From NCBI RefSeq assembly GCF_038502225.1, contig NC_091307.1:29587944-29651943 (forward strand): a stretch of DNA of 64,000 bases, written 5' to 3'. This DNA is from Cherax quadricarinatus. Its lineage: Eukaryota; Arthropoda; Malacostraca; Decapoda; Parastacidae. Below, one piece after another: positions 44,509 through 53,522 of the stretch (the stretch's first letter is position 1; each line of letters opens with the position of its first letter). Below the pieces are notes generated by a model. That model saw nothing but the letters and a program-made list of their open reading frames with translations, had not been told where the DNA came from and ran no database searches. Made by a program: the position numbers and the translations under genes.

Positions 44509-44551
44509 TGAACGTGGGGTCAGCGCCTCTGCTGCGCTGACCCCACGTTCA
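44509..44551. repeat. Perfect 18-bp inverted repeat (hairpin)
   Basis: TGAACGTGGGGTCAGCGC (44509-44526) and its exact reverse complement (44534-44551) surround a 7-nt loop. It sits at the 3' end of a minus-strand B2 fragment, so it may have arisen by fold-back at the retrotransposon terminus. Confidence 0.8.
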
Positions 44552-46200
44552 AGGCCACCCGGTGGATCAAGGCCTGATCAACTAGGATGTTACTGCTGTC
44601 CATACGCAATCCAACGAACAAGCCCCCAGTCCGGTTAGTCAGGCACTGACTTGAACTTGTCCAGTTACCTCTTGAAGACAGCCAGAGGTTTGTTTGCATG
44701 TTACCTTTATGAACATACACTCGCCTGGAGTTTAACATAACATTCTTTGCACATAACACTAAAATCTGAGAATGGAGTCCGTCGAAAAAACAGCGAATCT
44801 TCAAGCGTATACAAGTGTTGCAGTGAGCCGCAGACAATACGGTGTTTAACAAGTTTCAGTTGCTCCACTATACCTGGAGTCTACTTGGAGTCGCTTCCGG
44901 TGGTCACTGCCCCCGCAGCCCGTTCCCAGACCAGGCCTCCTGGCTGATGACCTGACCGATCAAGCTGTTAGTGCCCACCACATGCACAACAACCACAACC
45001 CGGCTGATTGGGAACATCTTTGAGGAATCAGTCGAGTTCCCTTTTTTTGTAGACAGTAAAAGGTTTGTTTCTGATCTCCCTTATGCAGGAAGGGAAGCGG
45101 TGAGCCGTGGTTCCTTAAAGCTTATTGAGGTCTCTCTCTAGTTATGAAGAGAAGAGGGGTACATAACTAACAAAATACATGACAAACTCAAATCATTCAA
45201 CAGGTCAAAGTTCTTGCTGCGAAACTTGGGAGGAATGATGTTGGAAGATCTTACATTCAAGGATTATAACAATGTTGTCATTGCTACTGCAAGGAAAATG
45301 AAAGGCTTTCAAGACAGATACTGAGCCACTTATGATACTCTCTCGAGGCAAGAATACAGCTGTATACTAATAGTCTCCTTGAAGGTAGAAGAGATTGATG
45401 AGCGGGAAAACAGAACTCTCTAACTGCCCGAATATATTCAATCAAGAATCTAAACTTCTGGGAACACGAAGTATTCCTTGAAACACAGGCAAGTAAGATA
45501 CAACACAGTTTACACCTGGAAAATCCTATAGGAATTGGTTCCAAGCATGAGCACTGAAATCAGCCCGTATGACAAGACTTAGCAGGCAGTACCTCCAATA
45601 AATAGCAGGGACAAACAAGCACGCTAAGAGAACTTGATGAATGTCAGAGGTCCCCGATACTAACGCCCTTCCTCCGTGCGTAAGGGAAATTACTAACGAA
45701 CCTCTGGAACTCTTCAAGAGGGGACCGGACAAGTTCCTCAAATTAGCTCCTGATCAGTTGGGCTGTAGTTTGTATGTTGGATTGCGTGCGGCCAGCAGTA
45801 ACAGCTTGGTCTGGGATCGGGCCACAGAGGCGTTGATTCCCGGAAGCATTCTTCAAGTATCTTTCAATTATGCACGAAGGACGTTGCAAAGTCGGGTCGT
45901 CTGACATTAGTCAACTTCTCTCTCAGTGTGCTCGTCGCTTTTTAATGAGGGTACTCTGCAGTCTCGTGCGTTCATACAGAGCGATTTCGATATCCAGGTT
46001 TGGGATCAGTCCCCCAGGATTTTCCAGGTGCATATAATGATGTACCTTTCTCGCCTACGTCTCAAGAAATACAGGTGAAGGGACTTAAAGCATTCCCAGT
46101 AGGTCAGATGTTTGAATGAATGTATACAGGCAGTAAAAGTTCTCTGTATGTTGTCGAGCTCAACACTACTGCCTTGAATGGAGCCGTTAGTATACAGCGG
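44540..46200. pseudogene. Cluster of four B2 3' fragments in alternating orientation
   Basis: Minus 44540-44720 (LDKFKSVPD and SSNILVDQALIHR). Minus 44870-45140 (DQAWSGNGLRGQ-type 3' UTR and RELD remnants). Plus 45190-45880 (MMLEDLTFKDYNNVVIATAR, then RxITNEPLELFKRGPDKFLK, PDQLGC, YVGLRAASSNSL). Minus 45905-46200 (VRTHETAEYPH remnants, GLIPNLDIEIALYE). All are short, frame-broken and truncated on their 5' side, as expected from incomplete target-primed reverse transcription. Confidence 0.55.
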
Positions 46201-46309
46201 TATTCTGCCACCAGCATATAATTATTGTATTAACATACACCATAACTAATAATCAAACTCTGACAAATACCAGGAGACCCACTAGCGCAGTGTCCATCCC
46301 TATTCTGGG

Positions 46310-46575
46310 TAACACCATCACAACTGTCAGTTGTGACAGTTCTGCCCCGGATGACCACCACCACCGTCAGTTGTGTCAGTTCTGCCTTGGATGACCACCA
46401 CCACCACCACCACCACTGTCAGTTGTGATAGACCTGCCCGGGGTGACCACCACCACCACTGTCAGTTGTGACAGTCCTGCCCTGGGTGACACCATCACCA
46501 CTGTCTGTTGTGACAGTCCTGCCCTGAGTGACACCACCACCCCCACCACTGTCAGTTGTGACAGTCTGCCCTGGA
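46310..46575. repeat. Degenerate minisatellite (ACCACCACC / TCAGTTGTGACAGT)
   Basis: About five copies of a 45-60-bp unit made of (ACC)n, TGTCAGTTGTGACAGT and CCTGCCCTGG(G/A)TGAC. A related stretch occurs at 50720-50800 on the other side of the group B element. Confidence 0.8.
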
Positions 46576-46742
46576 AATAAGAGTGGAAAACGTCATTCAG
46601 AGCAAGTCGGAAAAGAACAAAACATGGGCACATAACAGAGAAAAGGGAAAGGGGGGAAGAGAAAGCTGGAGCAGGAACAAAGGAAAATGAAAAAAGGGAA
46701 GAAATATGCCTAGATGAAAGAGAACAAGAGAATTCAGATCAG

Positions 46743-47039
46743 GTGGCAGAGCTTGGGAAAGACACAAAACCCGTAAATATAGACAGTCAGATACTATGCA
46801 GATACTATGCAAAATGTATGTGCCTATATGGCAGAGCTTGCTGGAATAAACACAAGACAAAATGTGCCAACATGTTGAGAAAGGGAAAGTGTCGTTTCAA
46901 CAAAGAGTGCAGCAGGTACTTCCATCCAGTGATGTGCAAAGCTTCAACACAGTCCAGAGCATGTTATGACCTGAGCTGCCCAGACCATCATGTAAAACGG
47001 AACGCGGCGCTACAGAGAAAGGAGAGGAAGGGAAAATGA
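46743..47039 (+). CDS. ORF1 protein of group B element with CCCH zinc fingers
   Basis: 98 codons from the ATG at 46743 to a stop at 47037; the real ORF may have started upstream in another frame. Three cysteine/histidine clusters follow each other. The first is C-x7-C-x5-C-x3-H (CRYYAKCMCLYGRACWNKH, residues about 20-38). The second is C-x8-C-x5-C-x4-H (from CANMLRKGKC to H). The third is C-x8-C-x4-C-x3-H (from CKASTQSRAC). This matches CCCH zinc fingers, which bind RNA in known families; an RNA-packaging role for ORF1p is inferred. A basic tail (RNAALQRKERKGK) follows. Downstream to 47300 further Lys/Pro-rich sequence remains in a shifted frame. Confidence 0.6.
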   Translation: MAELGKDTKPVNIDSQILCRYYAKCMCLYGRACWNKHKTKCANMLRKGKCRFNKECSRYFHPVMCKASTQSRACYDLSCPDHHVKRNAALQRKERKGK

Positions 47040-47339
47040 ACAGCAATCTTTTTTAGACACAAAAAGAAACGATCGGACTAAGAGTCAAACAGGGGAAATG
47101 GTACAGGGAGCACAGATGGGCAGCAAAATGGGACATGCTAAACCACGCATCAGCCCATCAGGGCCGAATAAACAATCAAGCGCAAAGTCAGTACCGGAGA
47201 AACCAGGGGTATGTACACCAGGGGCCATACCAGGTAGTACATCACCAGTGGCACTAACGAAACACAAAGCAAAAAAAAAACATCGCAAATGGTAATTCCT
47301 AATTCATATTTGCAAATATTCAGGGACAGAAATCAAATA

Positions 47340-48100
47340 AAAACAAGAAAGTTAGTTATCTCAGTGCCCTCCTATCAGAAGCGAATGCCATGTATAGATG
47401 TAATAGAATCAATAGGTCACAGAGAGGAGTAGAACTCAATGTAAAAGATACTTTGTTACACAGAAGTGCTGAACTCTACGAATGATATAGTAGAAATCCT
47501 CGGCATTAAACTTAAAAATAGGAATTTGGTAATTATCCTAGTATATAAACCAGCATCAGCAACTGCTGAGGAATTCACATATCAGTTAAGGAAGATAGAT
47601 AGTTATCTGGATAGGCTAGAAAATCCCACACCAAATATTTTACTTTTTCGAGATTTTTATCTCCCTCATGTAAAATGGAAGATGGCACAACGTAATGTTA
47701 TACCAGGAATATCTCCGGGAAGCACCCTGGATCAACAGGTACATACCAGGGAACTAATGAGGCTTTGTGAATGTACTCATTGAATCAAGAGATAATTGAT
47801 CCCACTAAAAATGAAAATACCCTGAATTTGATATTCACAAACAACGAGGAACTGATCAGACATATAACAGTTACAAAAACTATATACTCTGATCACATCA
47901 TAGTTCAAACTAGTATTAACTCAGGGGTAGGAAACTGCACCACTAATGTTAGAGACGGAATGTTCAGTAAGTTTAATTTTAACAACCACAGAATTGAATG
48001 GGAAAAAAAACAAAAGCTATCAGACATATCCGGGGAATCAGACATGAGCACCCTAAATCCTCACCAGTGCCTAGAGAACCTGAATAAAATGAATGTATGA
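47340..48100 (+). pseudogene. Group B ORF2, APE endonuclease part
   Basis: Frame 47466-47783: DIVEILGIKLKNRNLVIILV and YKPASATAEEF (the RPP-type block), then NILLFRDFYLPHVKW, where the usual GDFN is changed to RDFY, removing a catalytic Asp context. Frame 47771-48100: NTLNLIFTNNEELIRHITV and IYSDHIIVQTSI, with the SDH motif intact (47890-47900), then HQCLENLNK. N-terminal blocks with the catalytic Glu are degraded. It is not active. Confidence 0.65.
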
Positions 48101-48236
48101 AGCACGTACCAATGAGGAAACCCAGAAGATCAGATATAGAGAGAGAGCTTAGGAGATGGTACAGAAGAAAACAGCTTATTGAATTGCTTAAAAACACAAA
48201 TATGCTACAACAGAGGAAAGACAGGCCTTGCTCAGA

Positions 48237-48295
48237 TTATTATTATTATTATTACAATCAAAAAGAAGCGCTAAGCCACAAGGGCTATACAGCGC
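48237..48295 (-). mobile_element. ATT-tailed short SINE (5'-truncated), 59 bp
   Basis: (TTA)n followed by CAATCAAAAAGAAGCGCTAA and GGGCTATACAGCGC. Flanked by the 8-bp direct repeat TGCTCAGA (48229-48236, 48296-48303). Removing element plus one repeat rejoins the RT linker frame (PCSEITELEQKLRKLY). Confidence 0.85.
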
Positions 48296-49236
48296 TGCTC
48301 AGAGATCACTGAATTAGAGCAAAAACTCAGGAAGTTATACCTAACAGAAGTACAAAGGGCCATACAGGATGTTGCAAGAAACCCAAAATATTTCTATTCC
48401 TATGCAAAATCAAAACTAACAACTACCTGTAGAACTGGACCATTATTGACAGGAGACTCGTATACTGACGATGAACAGGAAATGAGTAAAATACTAAAAG
48501 AACAGTACGAGTCGGAGTTGAGCAACCCATTACATCACAACAAGGTACAAAATGCAGAAATATTTTTACACTCCAGAAGAAGGCCGCACAGACCAACTGA
48601 CATTGTACAAATCCCATAGATTTCGAAAAAGAAATGGAAAACATGCCCACTCACTCAGCACCTGGACCAGATTCATGGAATGCTCTATTTATAAAGAAGT
48701 GCAAAGTACCACTAGCACGAGCCCTCAGTATTCTTTGGAGAAAGAGCTTAGATCTAGGTGAAATACCGGAGGCCTTAAAGAGTGCAGACATAGCTCCTTT
48801 GCACAAGGGAGGTAGTAGAGCACTAGCTAAAAATTACAGACCAGTAGCCCTAACTTCTCACATAAAAATCTTACAAAGAGTGATGAGACGGCAGGTTACA
48901 AATTTCATGGACCAGCACAGCCTACATAACCCGAACCAGCATGGTTTTAGAGCAGGACGATCATGTCTGTCATAGCTGCTGAACCATTATGACAATTACG
49001 GAGGCACTGGAAGACCAAAATTCAGATGTGATTTACACAGATTTTGCAAAGGCGTTTGACAAATGCGATCATGGAGTGACAGCACACAAAATGAGGGTCA
49101 TGGGCATTACGGGGAAGGTAGGCAAATGGATTTTCGGGTTCCTAACACAGAGAACGCAAGTAGCAGTAAACAGAGCAAGATCCAGCAACAGCGAAGTCAA
49201 AAGAAAATCTCAGCTCCCCAAGGCACTGTCCTGGCA

Positions 49237-49692
49237 CGACTTAAGAAATCGTAATGACACGATTGCAAATAAACCATACCCCCGGCCGGGATTGAACCCG
49301 CGGTCATAGAGTCTCAAAACTCCAGCCCGTCGCATTAGCCACTAGACCAGTGGCTAATGCGACGGGCTGGAGTTTTGAGACTCTATGACCGCGGGTTCAA
49401 TCCCGGCCGGGGGTATGGTTTATTTGCAATCGTGTCATTACGATTTCTTAAGTCATGTTGACGGCAGTGAAGGGACTTGAGCTAGAGTTCGTCACGGCCA
49501 CGCTAGCTGGAGATTCGTCTGTAAAAACTTGCATTTGTGGTCACAGAGGTGCCTGTGCTAACTTTCCTATGGTGTAGAAATATACCTAGTTGGATGAATC
49601 TTATTGTGGCTAGCTGGTCTAGTGGCTAATGCGACGGGCTGGAGTTTTGAGACTCTATGACCGCGGGTTCAATCCCGGCCGGGGGTATGGTT
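49237..49692. mobile_element. Compound tRNA-derived SINE insertion with perfect palindrome
   Basis: 456 bp bounded by a 10-bp direct repeat TGTCCTGGCA (49227-49236, 49693-49702). It holds three copies of a tRNA-like segment with box A (TAGCTGGTCTAGTGGCTAA) and box B (GGTTCAATCCC). One is inverted (49260-49350) and two are direct, starting at 49351 and 49623, 272 bp apart. The first two form a perfect 104-bp inverted repeat (49238-49341 / 49351-49454) with a 9-nt spacer. Removing the insertion restores the RT motif APQGTVLAPLLFL. Confidence 0.8.
49606..49690 (+). other. tRNA-like segment (SINE head, not a canonical tRNA gene)
   Basis: Has box A and box B of a polymerase III internal promoter and a possible anticodon-type hairpin (GAGT/ACTC around TTTGAG). 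A regular 7-bp acceptor stem is not evident, so I treat it as tRNA-derived rather than a functional tRNA. Confidence 0.6.
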
Positions 49693-50818
49693 TGTCCTGG
49701 CACCTTTGCTGTTTCTCATCCTCATAGCAGACATAGATCAAAACACCCGTCATACTTTTGTATCATCATTTGCAGAGGACACGAAAATAAGCATGAAAGT
49801 CACTACGGTAGAAGACACTGAAAAATTACAGGAAGACATAAGCAGGGTTTTCCAGTGGGCAGTGGAGAACATAACGTTCAATGGTGATAAGTTCCAGCTG
49901 CTTAGGTATGTAAAGAATGAAGAACTCACAAGGAACACTATATACAAAACTCAAGAGGGTAACCAAATAGAACGAAAGAAACACGTAAATGACCTGGGAA
50001 TAATTATGTCAGCTGACCTTTCTTTTAAGGAACATAACAAGACAAAGATCACGACAGCCAGGAAGATGACGGGTGGGTATTGAGAACTTTCAAAACAAGG
50101 AAAATAGTGCCGATGGTGACACTTCAAATCGGTAGTGCTCCCTCATTTAGAATATTGCTCAATGCTGACGGCCCCGTTCAGGGCAGGAGAAATATCAGAG
50201 CTGGAACAAATACAGAGATCGTTTACGGCTCGCACTGAGCCAGTAAAGCACCTAAATTACTGGGAACGCCCTCAAGTCTTTAACATGTACTCATTGCAGC
50301 GGCGGAGAGAGAGATACTTGATAATATACACCTGGAAAGTACTCGAGGGCCTGGTCCCAAATCGGCACACTGCCAAAACAACATACTGGAGTGAGAGATA
50401 TGGGACAAAGTGTAAAATAAACCCAGTGAGGAGCAGGGGTGCGGTGGGGACAATAAGGGAACAATGTATCAACATCCGGGGTCCCAGACTATTCAACATC
50501 TTACCAGAAGATATCAGAAACACGGCTGGAACAAGTGTAGAAGCCTTCAAGAGGAAACTGGACAAGTATCTTCACCAGGTGCCAGATCAACCAGGCTGTG
50601 ATGGATATGTGGGGCAGAGGGTCTCCAGCAGCAACAGCCTGGTTGATCAGACAAGCAATGGACGAGCCTGGCCCATGGCCGGACTCTAAGAGTACTTAAA
50701 ATCTCGAAACTCTTCAAAGGTATACCACCACTACTCAGCTGTGACAGCCCTGCCCTGGGCGATACCATCACCACCACCACTCAGCTGACAGAGTTCTTTC
50801 TGTCTTGGGTGATATCAT

Positions 50819-50944
50819 CACAGGTCAGCAGCGGGGGGGAGGGACAGGCAGCACCACAGGTCAGCAGCGGGGGGGAGGGACAGGCAGCACCACAGGTCAG
50901 CAGCGGGGGGGAGGGACAGGCAGCACCACAGGTCAGCAGCAGGG
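50819..50944. repeat. 36-bp minisatellite, ~3.5 copies
   Basis: The unit starts CAGGTCAGCAGCGGGGGGGA and ends CAGGCAGCACCA, repeating at 50820, 50856, 50892 and partly 50928. Confidence 0.9.
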
Positions 50945-51049
50945 AGGGAGGCAGCATGGACGCACTTCCCGGGAGGGAAGGCGAGGAGAGCTGCGTCCGC
51001 CTCTGAACCCCAGCTATACCACGGGAAATCCTAATCACAGCAGGTTCAA

Positions 51050-52835
51050 GTCTCCCTCCTGGTCACCACCACTACACTATCCAAGTCCCACTATCCACGT
51101 CTCCCTGCTGGTCACCACCACTACACTATCCACGTCTCCCTGCTGGTCACCACCACTACACTATCCACGTCTTCCTGCTGGTCACCACCACTACACTATC
51201 CACGTCTCCCTGCTGGTCACCACCACCACCACTATCCACGTCTTCCTCCTGGTCACCACCACTACACTATCCACGTCTTCCTGCTGGTCACCACCACTAC
51301 ACTATCCAAGTCCCACTATCCACGTCTTCCTGCTGGTCACCACCACTACAATATCCACGTCTTCCTGCTGGTCACCACCACTACACTATCCACGTCTTCC
51401 TGCTGGTCACCACCACCACACTATCCACGTCTTCCTGCTGGTCACCACCACCACACTATCCACGTCTTCCTGCTGGTCACCACCACTACACTATCCACGT
51501 CTTCTTGCTGGTCACCACCACTACAATATCCACGTCTTCCTGCTGGTCACCACCACTACACTATCCACGTCTTCCTGCTGGTCACCACCACTACACTATC
51601 CACGTCTTCCTGCTGGTCACCACCACCACACTATCCACGTCTTCCTGCTGGTCACCACCACCACACTATCCACGTCTCCCTGCTGGTCACCACCACCACA
51701 CTATCCACGTCTCCCTGCTGGTCACCACCACCACACTATCCACGTCTCCCTGCTGGTCACCACCACCATCACTATGCACGTCTTCCTGCTGGTCACCACC
51801 ACTACACTATCCACGTCTCCCTGCTGGTCACCACCACTACACTATCCACGTCTCCCTGCTGGTCACCACCACCACCACTATCCACGTCTCCCTGCTGGTC
51901 ACCACCACCACCACTATCCACGTCTCCCTGCTGGTCACCACCACCACCACTATCCACGTCTCCCTGCTGGTCGCCACCACCACACTATCCACGTCTCCCT
52001 GCTGGTCACCACCACCACCACTATCCACGTCTCCCTGCTGGTCACCACCACTACACTATCCACGTCTCCCTGCTGGTCACCACCACTACACTATCCACGT
52101 CTCCCTGCTGGTCACCACCACTACACTATCCACGTCTCCCTGCTGGTCACCACCACCACCACTATCCACGTCTCCCTGCTGGTCACCACCACCACCACTA
52201 TCCACGTCTCCCTGCTGGTCGCCACCACCACACTATCCACGTCTCCCTGCTGGTCACCACCACCACCACTATCCACGTCTCCCTGCTGGTCACCACCACT
52301 ACACTATCCACGTCTCCCTGCTGGTCACCACCACTACACTATCCACGTCTCCCTGCTGGTTACCACCACTACACTATCCACGTCTCCCTGCTTGTCACCA
52401 CCACCACCACTATCCACGTCTCCCTGCTGGTCACCACCACTACACTATCCGCGTCTTCCTGCTGGTCACCACCACCAGCACTATCCACGTCTCCCTGCTG
52501 CACCACCACCACTATCCACGTCTCCCTGCTGGTCACCACCACTACACTATCCACGTCTCCCTGCTGGTCACCACCACTACACTATCCACGTCTCCCTGCT
52601 GGTCACCACCACCACTATCCACGTCTCCCTGCTGGTCACCACCACCACACTATCCACGTCTTCCTGCTGGTTACCACCACCACCACTATCCACGTCTCCC
52701 TGCTGGTCACCACCACCACCACCACTATCCACGTCTCCCTGCTGGTCACCACCACTACACTATCCACGTCTTCCTGCTGGTCACCACCACCACCACTATC
52801 CACGTCTCCGTGCTGGTCACCACCACTACACACTG
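51050..52835. repeat. 35-bp minisatellite array, about 50 copies
   Basis: The unit is CTGGTCACCACCACTACACT plus ATCCACGTCTCCCTG. It varies in the (ACC)n length (33-38 bp) and in TCTTCC/TCTCCC. Open frames of 590 and 696 codons run through it because the units lack stops in all frames; the codons change phase with every indel. I find no independent evidence for translation. Confidence 0.95.
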
Positions 52836-52865
52836 TCCATATGTATACGTACACACACACACGAG

Positions 52866-53158
<293 letters not shown>

Positions 53159-53188
53159 GGACAAAGACACAGACAGTGTTTCAGGTCG

Positions 53189-53258
53189 AAGGCCACTCGA
53201 ACCTACGAACCTTGGAACAAGGAACGCAGTGCTCTACTCACCGTACCACACTGATCCA
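53189..53258 (-). mobile_element. tRNA-like SINE head (minus)
   Basis: The minus strand holds GTACGGTGAGTAGAGCACTG (box-A-like), an anticodon-arm-like CCTTGTTCCAAGG, and a box-B-like AGGTTCGAGT. A plus-strand partner lies at 53313. Confidence 0.5.
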
Positions 53259-53312
53259 GTACTTAACCCCCAGCTAACGCTAGATGTTTTGGTCCAAGGC
53301 AGCCAGCCTTAA

Positions 53313-53361
53313 GGCAGGTGAGTAGAGCACTGAGTACCTTGTCCCAAGGTTCGAATCTTCT
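53313..53361 (+). mobile_element. tRNA-like SINE head (plus)
   Basis: GGCAGGTGAGTAGAGCACTG, CCTTGTCCCAAGG and a box-B GGTTCGAATC. It is inverted relative to the segment at 53189-53258, with about 55 bp between them. Confidence 0.5.
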
Positions 53362-53423
53362 TAAACCTGATATTAGTGTTTGCGAATATTTCGCCTGTTC
53401 TGCAAATTCTAAACATATTCATT

Positions 53424-53435
53424 TATATATATATA

Positions 53436-53520
<85 letters not shown>
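53424..53520. repeat. (AT)n microsatellite
   Basis: About 48 AT units with one early C. It lies exactly at the 3' end of the minus-strand RTE-like element. Confidence 0.98.

Positions 53521-53522
<2 letters not shown>

Larger units (their letters stand above)
48100..50690 (+). pseudogene. Group B ORF2, reverse transcriptase part
   Basis: Linker KPRRSDIERELRRWYRRKQL (48120). RT N-terminus ENMPTHSAPGPDSWNALFIK (48634), ADIAPLHKGG, NYRPVALTS (48833), HGFRAGRSCLS (48942), YTDFAKAFDKCDHG (49034), and APQGTVLAPLLFL (split by the SINE at 49.2-49.7 kb). The catalytic motif reads FAEDTKI (usual FADD). Then LQEDISRVFQWAVEN, LSFKEHN, the 184-codon C-terminal frame (50135-50689) with LEYCSMLTAPFRAGEI, LFNILPEDIRNTAGTSVEAF, YLHQVPDQPGC and SSNSLVDQ. 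Besides the SINEs it carries only a few shifts and stops, so it is among the youngest copies here. Confidence 0.75.
46576..50722 (+). mobile_element. Group B non-LTR retrotransposon, near full length
   Basis: Contains ORF1 (CCCH zinc fingers), ORF2 endonuclease, RT and the defined 3' terminus CTCGAAACTCTTCAAAGGTA (50702-50722). It is interrupted by two SINE insertions (48237-48295 and 49237-49692). Both flanks are the same minisatellite type, so the element appears to have inserted into that array. Without the SINEs it would be about 3.6 kb. Confidence 0.65.

Noticed and set aside
49606..49690. Functional tRNA gene
   Set aside because: Box A and B are present, but a clear acceptor stem is not, and the segment is embedded in a SINE with inverted and direct copies.
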